The notes beneath the pieces are model-generated. The model was not told the DNA's origin. It made no database searches and saw only the letters and a program-made list of their open reading frames with translations. From positions 2,293,078-2,357,077 of the forward strand of contig NZ_VCBL01000001.1 of the NCBI RefSeq assembly GCF_007896435.1: 64,000 nt of DNA. Direction: 5' to 3'. The position numbers and the translations under genes are program-made. Of this stretch, positions 29,192-37,289 are shown one piece after another. This stretch comes from Rummeliibacillus suwonensis (GTDB lineage Bacteria > Bacillota > Bacilli > Bacillales_A > Planococcaceae). Each line of letters begins with the position of its first letter. The stretch's first letter is position 1.

Positions 29192-29749
29192 TTAGTGCTG
29201 GAATTTCAATAATAATTCGATCTCAGTCTTGCCCTTTTGCAGCAACCTCGCTATTTCATCAATACTTTTCCCATTTCGATATAATTCTTGAATTTGTTCC
29301 TCAAACGTCAATTTCACTTCAGAATCAACTGAATCCTTTGTCGTTTCTGCTGCTGTTTGTATAGAAGTAGTTGTTGCCGATATCGATGCAGAACTATTTT
29401 GGTATGCCTTTGTTACAATTTTTCTTGGCATATTAAAAGTAGGTTTGATGACTTCTTCAGAGGAGGCTGAATGTTGTTCTCCATTTTCACTATTTCTAGG
29501 AGAATGCTCACGATCAGTTTTGTCTTCTAAACTTTTTTTATTCATCAATGCCAATTCTTTTATGAGACGGTCATTTTCATCACGCATTTCTGCTAAATAA
29601 GCTCCTATTGCATTATCCATTTCGTCTTTCAATCTGGCTTGACTCTTTTCAACATCTTTCAATCTGGAAATTTTCGTATAAAGTAAAATGATAAAGTAAA
29701 AACTTAGTATTTGCCCTATAAATAAAAACACCAACATTGTTGCAATCAT
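29192..29749 (-). CDS. swrB: SwrB-like membrane-anchored motility protein
   Basis: SwrB of B. subtilis promotes assembly of the flagellar export apparatus and SigD activity; it is the last gene of fla/che there. The 185 residues begin with one transmembrane segment (MIATMLVFLFIGQILSFYFI), continue with a charged coiled coil (about 30-75), a Ser/Thr-rich linker, and end with a helical LYRNGKSIDEIARLLQKGKTEI motif like that at the SwrB C-terminus. ATG 29749 has AGGAG seven bases upstream. Similarity is in layout and the C-terminal motif; the middle diverges. Confidence 0.75.
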   Translation of the reverse strand: MIATMLVFLFIGQILSFYFIILLYTKISRLKDVEKSQARLKDEMDNAIGAYLAEMRDENDRLIKELALMNKKSLEDKTDREHSPRNSENGEQHSASSEEVIKPTFNMPRKIVTKAYQNSSASISATTTSIQTAAETTKDSVDSEVKLTFEEQIQELYRNGKSIDEIARLLQKGKTEIELLLKFQH

Positions 29750-29759
29750 GTGATAACTC

Positions 29760-30068
29760 CTATCCGCTAAAATCGATAAAATGTCCTTTAAAAGGATGTT
29801 GTACCTGCTCATCTGAAGAAGATTTCTGTTCTTTTTTTTGCTTGTGTTGTTGCTCATTTTCTTTTTTATTAGTTGGATCATCTTCGTTGATTTGAGCAGC
29901 TTTATCGGATTTCAAAACAGCTGTCCTATTTCGCTCTGTCTGTTTTTGCAATGCCACATTAGCTAATTCCTGACCGGCATTCACATGTTGCTGTTCCTGT
30001 TCTGCTACTTTTCCTGCCTCAAACGTTTTGGGTAAGGCTATTTGTAACTCTACACCTTTTAAGCTCAT
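29760..30068 (-). CDS. Hypothetical protein between sigD and swrB
   Basis: I do not recognise a function. The 102 residues start MSLKGVELQIALPKT, contain a central Gln/Glu/Lys-rich, probably disordered or coiled stretch, and end HPFKGHFIDFSG. A good AGGAGG site precedes the ATG and swrB follows after ten bases, so it is probably a real gene translated with swrB. The defined ends with a variable middle suggest two short binding motifs. It is not present between sigD and swrB in B. subtilis as I recall. Confidence 0.7.
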   Translation of the reverse strand: MSLKGVELQIALPKTFEAGKVAEQEQQHVNAGQELANVALQKQTERNRTAVLKSDKAAQINEDDPTNKKENEQQHKQKKEQKSSSDEQVQHPFKGHFIDFSG

Positions 30069-30168
30069 ATCTTATACCTCCTATGGATCAGCTGTTTTAC
30101 TGCTTTCGGAGAATGTTTTCACAACTACTAAATCGGCCCTATTTCATCATCCTTAACTATCTCTATAT

Positions 30169-30362
30169 AAAGTGAAACTCTATCAGTGTGGTTTTACTAG
30201 AGGAACTCAGGTTAAAAGCGCCACGTCCTTTGACAACATCTGAGTGACCAACATCTTGTTGGCCCGAACCAATCGGACTTTTACGGGCAGTTGATCCCCC
30301 ATCTATCTTTTTCGTTTCTCTCTGAACCTTGGGATGGGGTCTTACTGCCCGTTAAAGCGTAA
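30169..30362 (+). repeat. Intergenic repeat family, copy 7 (composite)
   Basis: Begins AAAGTGAAACTC, then carries a module absent from copies 1 and 2: ACTAGAGGAACTCAGGTT, a GCCAC-GTCCT-type hairpin (decayed right arm), ATCTGAG closing CTCAGGT, and the hairpin CCAAC-ATCTT-GTTGG. It resumes with GAACCAATCGGACTTTTACG and the arms CGGGCAGT/ACTGCCCG around CCCCCAT...ATGGGG, ending GTTAAAGCG four bases before the sigD stop. It occupies most of the 30069-30365 gap. Confidence 0.8.
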
Positions 30363-30365
30363 AAG

Positions 30366-31139
30366 CTATACATTTTCCATCTCGTTTACTAGTAAACTTC
30401 GTAATTTAAAGAGAGCTTTTGAATGTATTTGAGAGATTCGAGATGTTGATAAATGCAGCATTTCTCCAATCTCAGTTAAAGTCAACTCTTCTGAATAAAA
30501 CAAACTCAACACTTGTTGTTCTTTATCGTTTAACTTTTTGATATTCTCCACTAAATCATCGAATAATTCCGTTCGTATAATTTCTTGCTCAGGTGTTCGG
30601 ACTTGTTCATCTCTTATCACAAAAGATTTTCCCTCTGAATCATCTGGCTCTGAAGAATGCTCATCCATTGATAATATATTAGACATAAAATGTTCTTGCA
30701 CAGTTTGATATACATCTTCTACACTTACCCCTAATTCTCTCGCTACTTCTATTGGTGTAACATGACGTTGCAATTGTTGCTCCATCATTTCAATTTGCAC
30801 TTCTAACTTTTTTGATTTTTCTCTCGCAGATCGAGGCAACCAATCTTCCTTTCGAAGTCCATCGATTATTGCGCCTCGAACCCTGAAAGAAGCATATGTA
30901 TCAAACTTTAAATCTCTTGATATATCAAATTTGTTAAGTGCATCGAATAATCCCATCATGCCAAGGCTTGTCAATTCATCTCTCGATACATTTTTGGGTA
31001 AGCTTGTACTAATACGTTGTACGTGGTAAGAGACGAGCGGCGTATATCTTTTTATTAACAAATCTCCTGCACGAGGATCACGGTCAGCTGCCCATCTTTG
31101 CCAAAGCTTTTGTTCTTCTTTTGAAGTTGGTTGCATCAT
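30366..31139 (-). CDS. sigD: RNA polymerase sigma factor SigD (FliA type)
   Basis: Sigma-28 factor for late flagellar, chemotaxis and autolysin genes. The 257 residues carry region 2 with DELTSLGMMGLFDALNKFD and KFDTYASFRVRGAIIDGLRKEDW, and region 4 with EELTLTEIGEMLHLSTSRISQIHSKAL. Length fits B. subtilis SigD (254). Start at one of two adjacent ATGs (31139, 31136) behind AGGAGG. Unlike a simple operon tail, it is preceded by a terminator-like hairpin and an extended -10 promoter, and followed by a repeat that touches its stop codon. Confidence 0.98.
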   Translation of the reverse strand: MMQPTSKEEQKLWQRWAADRDPRAGDLLIKRYTPLVSYHVQRISTSLPKNVSRDELTSLGMMGLFDALNKFDISRDLKFDTYASFRVRGAIIDGLRKEDWLPRSAREKSKKLEVQIEMMEQQLQRHVTPIEVARELGVSVEDVYQTVQEHFMSNILSMDEHSSEPDDSEGKSFVIRDEQVRTPEQEIIRTELFDDLVENIKKLNDKEQQVLSLFYSEELTLTEIGEMLHLSTSRISQIHSKALFKLRSLLVNEMENV

Positions 31140-31176
31140 CGAATCCTCCTCGTTATGTTTTCTAAATTTCAAGTTA

Positions 31177-31185
31177 ATTATATCA
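31177..31185 (-). promoter_or_regulatory. Candidate extended -10 promoter for sigD
   Basis: Minus strand TGATATAAT: a perfect TATAAT with extended TGn, about 38 bases before the sigD start and just after the hairpin at 31199-31224. The -35 region is poor. Confidence 0.5.
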
Positions 31186-31198
31186 AATCGTTACTAAT

Positions 31199-31224
31199 AA
31201 AGGGAGCCAAATTCAGCTCCCTTT
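31199..31224 (-). terminator. Terminator-like hairpin before sigD
   Basis: Minus strand AAAGGGAGC pairs with GCTCCCTTT around TGAATTTG, followed by ATTAGT. The stem is strong but there is no long U-tract beyond the TTT of the arm, so termination may be partial. Confidence 0.6.
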
Positions 31225-31229
31225 CGAAA

Positions 31230-31574
31230 TCATTCGTCATTTGACATCATTGTTTTTACAGTTTTCGCTAATTTCTGCGCCTGATCGTCACTAAATTCCT
31301 CAGAAGCCTTATCATTTTCTGATTGTTCTTCAACTTCACTTTCAGACCGTCCCTCTAATTCTTCCCCGTCTTGCGATGATTCCTCTGGAGGAGTATACAA
31401 GACAAATGCAATAATAAAGCGAACCAAATATGTTAAAAAAAACACAATGATAGCAGCAATAAATGCTTTAATAATGATGCTTGTTGGCGAATTGAATGAT
31501 CGAAATGTCATCAAAAAATAGATTGTAAAAGCGATTACCGCTGCCCAACAATTATATAAAAATGAGCCAACCAT
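31230..31574 (-). CDS. Small membrane protein of the fla/che operon
   Basis: Function not recognised. The 114 residues have two hydrophobic helices (about 4-22 and 32-60), then an acidic, Ser/Glu-rich cytoplasmic tail ending QAQKLAKTVKTMMSNDE. The start overlaps the cheD stop (TAATG), so it is translated with the chemotaxis genes. It has no counterpart between cheD and sigD in B. subtilis. A role in membrane localisation of motility components is possible but unproven. Confidence 0.75.
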   Translation of the reverse strand: MVGSFLYNCWAAVIAFTIYFLMTFRSFNSPTSIIIKAFIAAIIVFFLTYLVRFIIAFVLYTPPEESSQDGEELEGRSESEVEEQSENDKASEEFSDDQAQKLAKTVKTMMSNDE

Positions 31575-32074
31575 TATATTTCTTTCACCCCTTGGTTTAC
31601 TGTACGAATATGTAAAATGGAAGTGATCGTATCAAACTCGATCGTACGTCCACTACTTCCACCAGTATCCTCCGCAACAATTGGTATTGAAAGACTTTTC
31701 AATTGTTGTTTGACTGCTTCCACATTTCTAGGACCGATACGCATTGAATCTCGATTCGAAGTAAACTGGAACATTTGAGCTCCCCCTGCAATTTTTGCTT
31801 TTAATTTAAACAATTGAGCACCTTCCTGCTTCAATTGATCAACCATTGCAGGGATCCCCGTATCAGCAAATTTTGCTACATTTATGGTATCTCCACGACC
31901 TAATTTTGAATCTGGCAGCATCACATGAACTAACCCTGCCACTTTCTTCGATTCATCATAAAGGATGACTCCTACACATGAACCTAATCCTGATGTTCTT
32001 ATTGAATTTGGTGATTTTGCAATATCCATTTGGGCAATTCCTACTTTTATAACAGTTGTGCTATTTAGAAACAT
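31574..32074 (-). CDS. cheD: Chemoreceptor glutamine deamidase CheD
   Basis: Deamidates receptor glutamines and stimulates the CheC phosphatase. The 166 residues have the catalytic Cys33 in GLGSCVGVILYD and His50 in GLVHVMLP; Thr27-Ser28 precede them as in the family. Start is one base after the cheC stop, consistent with the CheC-CheD complex being made together. Size matches the B. subtilis protein (166). Confidence 0.97.
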   Translation of the reverse strand: MFLNSTTVIKVGIAQMDIAKSPNSIRTSGLGSCVGVILYDESKKVAGLVHVMLPDSKLGRGDTINVAKFADTGIPAMVDQLKQEGAQLFKLKAKIAGGAQMFQFTSNRDSMRIGPRNVEAVKQQLKSLSIPIVAEDTGGSSGRTIEFDTITSILHIRTVNQGVKEI

Positions 32075-32075
32075 A

Positions 32076-32702
32076 TTAAGAAACCCCTAAAGCTTTAAAA
32101 ATGGATTGAAAAGAATCTGGATCAGGAAGTAAGAAAAAATGCCCGCGAACTGTTTCTGAATCACCCATATGTTCTTCATAAATAGTTGTATCAATTACAA
32201 TTACTTGATCACCGATTTTGGAAACTTCGACAAGGCCAAAGCTAATAATTGCCCCAAACATATCAACAGTTAAGCCAGGTGGAGTTGGATAAATCTTCAA
32301 CCCAGTAAAATCGGATAATGCTGATAAATACGATCCCGAAAGTATATTGCCTAGTTCTTGCATGGCAGATAGGCCTAATTCCGAAACAGGAGGGTTTCTA
32401 AAATCGAATGAATCATCATGGATTAACTTTCTGATAAAATGATTTGCCTGTTCTACTGAGAGGATAAAAAACATTCCTCCTTTGGCATCACCTTCAATTC
32501 GAAGATAAATCCCTACGACAACACTTTCCGCTCCTCCAACAAAGTCCATCATTTCATTAAATGAAACCATCTCTACCTTTGGGACATGCATATCAATTTT
32601 CGTATTGAGTAATCCTGAAAGGGCTGTAGCAGCGTGAGCAGCCCCTATATTACCAATTTCCTTTAAAACATCTAAATGTAAAGACGTAATCCTATTATAC
32701 AT
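32076..32702 (-). CDS. cheC: CheY-P phosphatase CheC
   Basis: Hydrolyses CheY-P in chemotaxis adaptation and binds CheD. The 208 residues show both active-site repeats, E15-x-x-N18 in LKEIGNIGAAHAATAL and E116-x-x-N119 in MQELGNILSGSYLSAL. The C-terminal helix for CheD binding is present. Between cheW and cheD. Confidence 0.97.
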   Translation of the reverse strand: MYNRITSLHLDVLKEIGNIGAAHAATALSGLLNTKIDMHVPKVEMVSFNEMMDFVGGAESVVVGIYLRIEGDAKGGMFFILSVEQANHFIRKLIHDDSFDFRNPPVSELGLSAMQELGNILSGSYLSALSDFTGLKIYPTPPGLTVDMFGAIISFGLVEVSKIGDQVIVIDTTIYEEHMGDSETVRGHFFLLPDPDSFQSIFKALGVS

Positions 32703-32719
32703 TGGACCTTTACCTTTCT

Positions 32720-33166
32720 TTATTTTAAGGTATTTAAAACTTTTTCTAAGTTTAATAATATAAGCAGTCTTTTTTCTACTTTTGCAACACCCGAAATAAA
32801 CTCTTCTTCATATGAACCTACGACTTCAGGCTGAGGTTCAATCGAAGCTTTTGGAATATCCATCACATCATTCGCGGCATCTACAATAAATCCTACTTCC
32901 ATTTCATCCACTGTAATAATAATAATACGTGTATTTTCATCTTCTACTGATGATTTCACATTAAAACGATCTCGAAGGTCTATAATTGGCGTAACAACAC
33001 CTCGAAGATTGATCACACCTTTAACGTATTTTGGTGTTTTTGGTACACGTGTAATATGCATCGTTTTCTCAATTCCCTGCACCTGACTAACAGGGATTGC
33101 ATATTCTTTATCCCCTAATTGAAATATAATTACTTTTACACTTTCTACATCTAGTGAATTTACCAT
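32720..33166 (-). CDS. cheW: Chemotaxis adaptor CheW
   Basis: Couples CheA to receptors. The 148 residues form a single CheW domain with KVIIFQLGDKEYAIPV, VKGVINLRGVVTPIIDL and VDAANDVMDIP. I chose ATG 33166, six bases after GAGGTG; an in-frame GTG three codons earlier lies inside that site. Between cheA and cheC. Confidence 0.97.
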   Translation of the reverse strand: MVNSLDVESVKVIIFQLGDKEYAIPVSQVQGIEKTMHITRVPKTPKYVKGVINLRGVVTPIIDLRDRFNVKSSVEDENTRIIIITVDEMEVGFIVDAANDVMDIPKASIEPQPEVVGSYEEEFISGVAKVEKRLLILLNLEKVLNTLK

Positions 33167-33193
33167 TATGAACACCTCTTTCTATTTGGTACT

Positions 33194-35260
33194 TTATTTA
33201 ATAAGTGAATTACAATCTATGATTAATGCAACTTCGCCGTTTCCAAGAATAGTAGCACCTGAAATGGCAAATACATTGGTTAAATAGTTTCCTAATGATT
33301 TTAAGACAATTTCTTGTTGACCGATAAATGAATCCACTACTAAGCCAGCCATTTTTTCACCTTTTCGAACAAGTACAACAGAATGGAATTCATCCTCCAC
33401 AGGTTCTGTACGATTTACTTCAAAAATTTCTTCTAAGAATACAAGTGGAACAACTTTTCCACGGAAATCGATCACTTTTTGATTATGCGCATTCAAAATG
33501 TCTGAATTACGTATGATAGATGTTTCAATAATTGATGATAATGGAATCGCATAGATTTCTTTCTCGATTTCCACCAACATAACAGAAATAATAGATAATG
33601 TTAGTGGCAATTGAACAGAGAATAAGGAACCTTTTCCTTCAGTAGATTCGATTGTGATGTTACCACCTAATGATTCAATGGTAGATTTGACAACATCAAG
33701 CCCTACACCTCGTCCAGATATATCAGAAATAACATCCGCTGTAGAGAAACCTGAAGCCAAAATCAATTCATTTACTTGATTGTCAGTCATGGATTCGGCT
33801 GCTTCTGTTGTAACTATCCCTTTAGAAATCGCCTTTTCTAATACTTTCTCTCGATTAATGCCGGCACCATCATCTTCAATTTCGATGAACACATGGTTTC
33901 CGCTATGGTAAGCACGTAATACCACATTACCCTCTTCAGGTTTTCCAGCTGCTTTTCGTACTTCTGGACTTTCAACACCATGATCTAGCGCATTTCGAAT
34001 AAGATGGACAAGTGGATCTCCTAACTCATCAATGACTGTTCGATCTAGTTCTGTTTCTGCACCGATGATTTCTAAATTTACTTTTTTGTGTAAGTCGCGT
34101 GTCAATTGACGGACCATTTTTGGGAAACGGTTGAAAACAGTTTCTACAGGAACCATACGCATCGTTAAAATGATATTTTGTAAATCACCTGAAACACGTG
34201 ACATTCTTTCGACCGTTTCATTCAATTCACTATGATTCAATTCTGTTGCAATAGATTGCAAGCGTCCGCGATCAATCACAAGTTCTTCAAAGAGATTCAT
34301 TAAAATATCTAATCGTTCTATGTTGACACGTATTGTCTTGCTGCTTGCATGAGCGACTTTCTTTGCAGGAGCTTTTTTAGCTGCTGATTTTTTAGCTGCT
34401 GGTTTTACATCTTTTTGCGCCGCTTTTTCCCCAGCAGATTGAACAGGTTTTGTTTCTTCTACAGTTACTGCTACTTCATGGCGTACAAGTGATTCATAAT
34501 CAATTGGTTTAACAGTTACTTTTTCAACTTCAGAAACTTTTAAAAGTTTCTTTTGTACGTCATCTGCAGGATCTTTCGTTACTAATGCTACATAAAAGTC
34601 ATTATCGAATTGTTCTTCTTCTAACTGTTCAACAGTTGGTGATGATTTGATGACATCTCCTAGTTTTTCTAAAATGTCAAATACCATATAAACTCGTGCA
34701 GCTTTTAATAAACAATCCTCACGAAGCTGTACAGCAATTTCATAGGTATTGAAACCTTGATCATGAGATTGTTCAATGACTGTTAACTCAAACTCATCAT
34801 ATTCTAAAGAATCAGCAGTTGCAGTAGATTCAGTTGTTGCAGTTTCTTGTGATGCTGTATCGCTTGCGCCATTAATGGGTTCACCATTTTCGATGCGTTT
34901 TAGTTTAGCAACCGTTGCTGAAACATCACGTTTACCATCTCCACCATTTGCAATATCATCGATCATAGCTTCCAAATGATCAGCAGATTCAAATACAACA
35001 TCTAAAATATCTGAATTCACCGTGATTTTTTCATTACGAATGGCATCCAAAACATTTTCCATTTTATGTGTTAAATCGGCTAGATCTTCGAATCCCATAG
35101 TGGCTGACATACCTTTTAAAGTATGCGCATTCCGGAATATTTCATTGACAATTGCTAAATCATGCGGATTTTGTTCCAATACTAATAAGTTTTCATTACA
35201 AGATTGAAGATGTTCTCTACTTTCATCTAAAAAGACATCTAAATATTGATTTGTATCCAT
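33194..35260 (-). CDS. cheA: Chemotaxis histidine kinase CheA
   Basis: Central kinase of chemotaxis, phosphorylating CheY and CheB. The 688 residues contain the Hpt domain with His46 in NAHTLKGMSATMGF, a CheY-binding P2 domain (about 160-260), a Lys/Ala-rich linker (AAKKSAAKKAPAKK), the dimer helices, the ATPase with DELGDPLVHLIRNALDHG, GRGVGLDVVK and GKGSLFSVQLPL, and a C-terminal CheW-like domain. Length is near the B. subtilis 672. Upstream of cheW, downstream of cheB. Confidence 0.98.
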   Translation of the reverse strand: MDTNQYLDVFLDESREHLQSCNENLLVLEQNPHDLAIVNEIFRNAHTLKGMSATMGFEDLADLTHKMENVLDAIRNEKITVNSDILDVVFESADHLEAMIDDIANGGDGKRDVSATVAKLKRIENGEPINGASDTASQETATTESTATADSLEYDEFELTVIEQSHDQGFNTYEIAVQLREDCLLKAARVYMVFDILEKLGDVIKSSPTVEQLEEEQFDNDFYVALVTKDPADDVQKKLLKVSEVEKVTVKPIDYESLVRHEVAVTVEETKPVQSAGEKAAQKDVKPAAKKSAAKKAPAKKVAHASSKTIRVNIERLDILMNLFEELVIDRGRLQSIATELNHSELNETVERMSRVSGDLQNIILTMRMVPVETVFNRFPKMVRQLTRDLHKKVNLEIIGAETELDRTVIDELGDPLVHLIRNALDHGVESPEVRKAAGKPEEGNVVLRAYHSGNHVFIEIEDDGAGINREKVLEKAISKGIVTTEAAESMTDNQVNELILASGFSTADVISDISGRGVGLDVVKSTIESLGGNITIESTEGKGSLFSVQLPLTLSIISVMLVEIEKEIYAIPLSSIIETSIIRNSDILNAHNQKVIDFRGKVVPLVFLEEIFEVNRTEPVEDEFHSVVLVRKGEKMAGLVVDSFIGQQEIVLKSLGNYLTNVFAISGATILGNGEVALIIDCNSLIK

Positions 35261-35273
35261 TAAAAGCCCCCCT

Positions 35274-36422
35274 TTAAGGCAAATATTTCATAATAATTTT
35301 TGAAATATCATCAACATCTGCAACTTCGTCCACTAATCCTGTTGCGTATGCTGATTTTGGCATCCCATAAACAACGCTTGTATTTGCCGATTCAGCAATA
35401 GCAATGACATTTCCTTTCTTTTTCAAAGCCTGTAATCCTTTTGTTCCATCTGATCCCATACCTGTCATAATGACAGCTATTTTATCAAAATCATTATATT
35501 GACTATTATCTTCAAACATAACATCTACTGAAGGTCTATGCCCTCCTCGTGGCGGCTCTGTCTTATCTAATTCAATATGATAGGACATTCCTACCTTGCG
35601 AATACGCATATGAAAATCTCCTGGAGCAATATAAGCAACACCTTCTTGCAATAGATCACCTTGCTCAGCTTCTTTTACAGTGATTTTTGACAAGTGATCT
35701 AATCGGCTTGCCAAAGATTTTGTAAAGCCTGCTGGCATATGCTGCACAATCAATATAGGTGCTGGAGTATTCTGCGGTAAACGCGTAATCACTTCTTGCA
35801 ATGCTCTAGGTCCTCCAGTAGAAGTACCTATCAGAATCATTTTCTTAGAATGCAAGTTCCAATTTACTTTTGGATTTTCATGATCTTCTTTTAAAGGATG
35901 ATCTTTATCGTGAACGCTATCTTTAGAAAGAGTCGATACTTTTTCTATTGGATTTTTTGGCGTAGTTGTCTTTTTCTTAACCACATGTTCTGCATATCGT
36001 AATTTCGATACATGTACGGTCGCCGCATTTTCGACAATTCGTATAACATCATTTTGAATCTTATCTAAATCTAACGAAATCGATCCACTTGGCTTTGCAA
36101 TAAAATCGACTGCGCCACTTGCCATTGCTTCTAAAGTGATCTTCGCGCCAATTTTTGTTGTGCTTGATAGCATAACGACAGGAACTGGGCATTCCCTCAT
36201 AATTACTTTTAATGCTTCGAGACCATTCATCTCTGGCATTTCCACATCCATTGTTACAACATCTGGTTTAAGCATGTGAATTTTCTTAATCGCATCTTTT
36301 CCATTCCGTGCTGTACCCACAACTTGAATAATTGGATGATCCGCGAAAAAATCAGAAATCATTTTCCTCATGAATGCTGAATCATCCACTATTAACAGTT
36401 TTTTTGGTTGATTTATAGACAA
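35274..36422 (-). CDS. cheB: Protein-glutamate methylesterase / response regulator CheB
   Basis: Demethylates and deamidates chemoreceptors when phosphorylated. The 382 residues join a receiver domain (Asp13-Asp14, phosphorylated D59 in VVTMDVEMPEM) by a variable Lys-rich linker to a methylesterase domain with the catalytic Ser in GTSTGGP, His in VQHMPAGFT and Asp in MTGMGSDGTKGL. It begins one base before the flhG stop codon region, so flhG and cheB are coupled. Confidence 0.98.
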   Translation of the reverse strand: MSINQPKKLLIVDDSAFMRKMISDFFADHPIIQVVGTARNGKDAIKKIHMLKPDVVTMDVEMPEMNGLEALKVIMRECPVPVVMLSSTTKIGAKITLEAMASGAVDFIAKPSGSISLDLDKIQNDVIRIVENAATVHVSKLRYAEHVVKKKTTTPKNPIEKVSTLSKDSVHDKDHPLKEDHENPKVNWNLHSKKMILIGTSTGGPRALQEVITRLPQNTPAPILIVQHMPAGFTKSLASRLDHLSKITVKEAEQGDLLQEGVAYIAPGDFHMRIRKVGMSYHIELDKTEPPRGGHRPSVDVMFEDNSQYNDFDKIAVIMTGMGSDGTKGLQALKKKGNVIAIAESANTSVVYGMPKSAYATGLVDEVADVDDISKIIMKYLP

Positions 36423-37289
36423 CTAATCACTTCCTTTCGAAAAAATACTTCTTAACTTTGAAATAAACTTATTCGATGGATTTGGTGCAACCACTTCTTG
36501 AATATTCCCTTTCATATATCTATAAGTTATTTCTTTTAACGTCTTTGTAATGGGAGCATTCGGATATAATACAGAAAAAGGTACTTGCCTTTTTACCGCT
36601 TGACGAACTAACTTATCTTCAGGAAGAGAGCCTAAAATAGTCACATCTTTCGATAGAAAGCGCGACATCGTTTGTTTCAATCTATTCAATGTATCGGTGC
36701 CTTCTTCCCTTGTTAAAACCCTATTACAAAGTAAATAAAAATTTTTTTCTCTATCTTTGTAATGGATATATTTCATCATGGAATAAGCATCCGTTATGGA
36801 TGTTGGCTCAGTTGTTGCAACAACGATAATATCATCAACAGCAACTAATAGATCGAGTGACCAATTGGTAGCACCTGCTCCCATATCGAATAAAATGTAA
36901 TCGTATGTAGTTTGTAAGCTTTCAAATGCTGCGATCAAGCGATCAAACATTAATTCTGTCCATTCTAACAATCCTGCAAGTCCTGTACCACCTGAAATAT
37001 AATGCAAACCATTAGATCCTTCAAAAATGACTTGTTCTAATGATGTTTCTCCTTGCAAATAATCTTTTAAACTATTCCGTGATCCTTTACCTAATAGAAT
37101 GTGAATATTCCCCATTCCAATATCCATATCGACAATAATTACCTTTTTATCATAGGTAGCTAAAATATTCGAAAAATTTGTTGTAAAATTGCTTTTTCCG
37201 ACCCCACCTTTTCCACTAACTACAGCGATTGATTTTCCAAGACTTTTTTGTTGCATTTTCATTCTTAATGATTCAGCTTGATCTCTCAT
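36423..37289 (-). CDS. flhG: Flagellar number regulator FlhG (MinD-like ATPase)
   Basis: ParA/MinD-type ATPase controlling flagellar pattern together with FlhF and FliM/FliY. The 288 residues start MRDQAESLR, the activator motif DQAxxLR that stimulates the FlhF GTPase. The deviant Walker A is SGKGGVGKS and MDIGMGNIHILLG follows. Start overlaps flhF by four bases. Confidence 0.97.
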   Translation of the reverse strand: MRDQAESLRMKMQQKSLGKSIAVVSGKGGVGKSNFTTNFSNILATYDKKVIIVDMDIGMGNIHILLGKGSRNSLKDYLQGETSLEQVIFEGSNGLHYISGGTGLAGLLEWTELMFDRLIAAFESLQTTYDYILFDMGAGATNWSLDLLVAVDDIIVVATTEPTSITDAYSMMKYIHYKDREKNFYLLCNRVLTREEGTDTLNRLKQTMSRFLSKDVTILGSLPEDKLVRQAVKRQVPFSVLYPNAPITKTLKEITYRYMKGNIQEVVAPNPSNKFISKLRSIFSKGSD

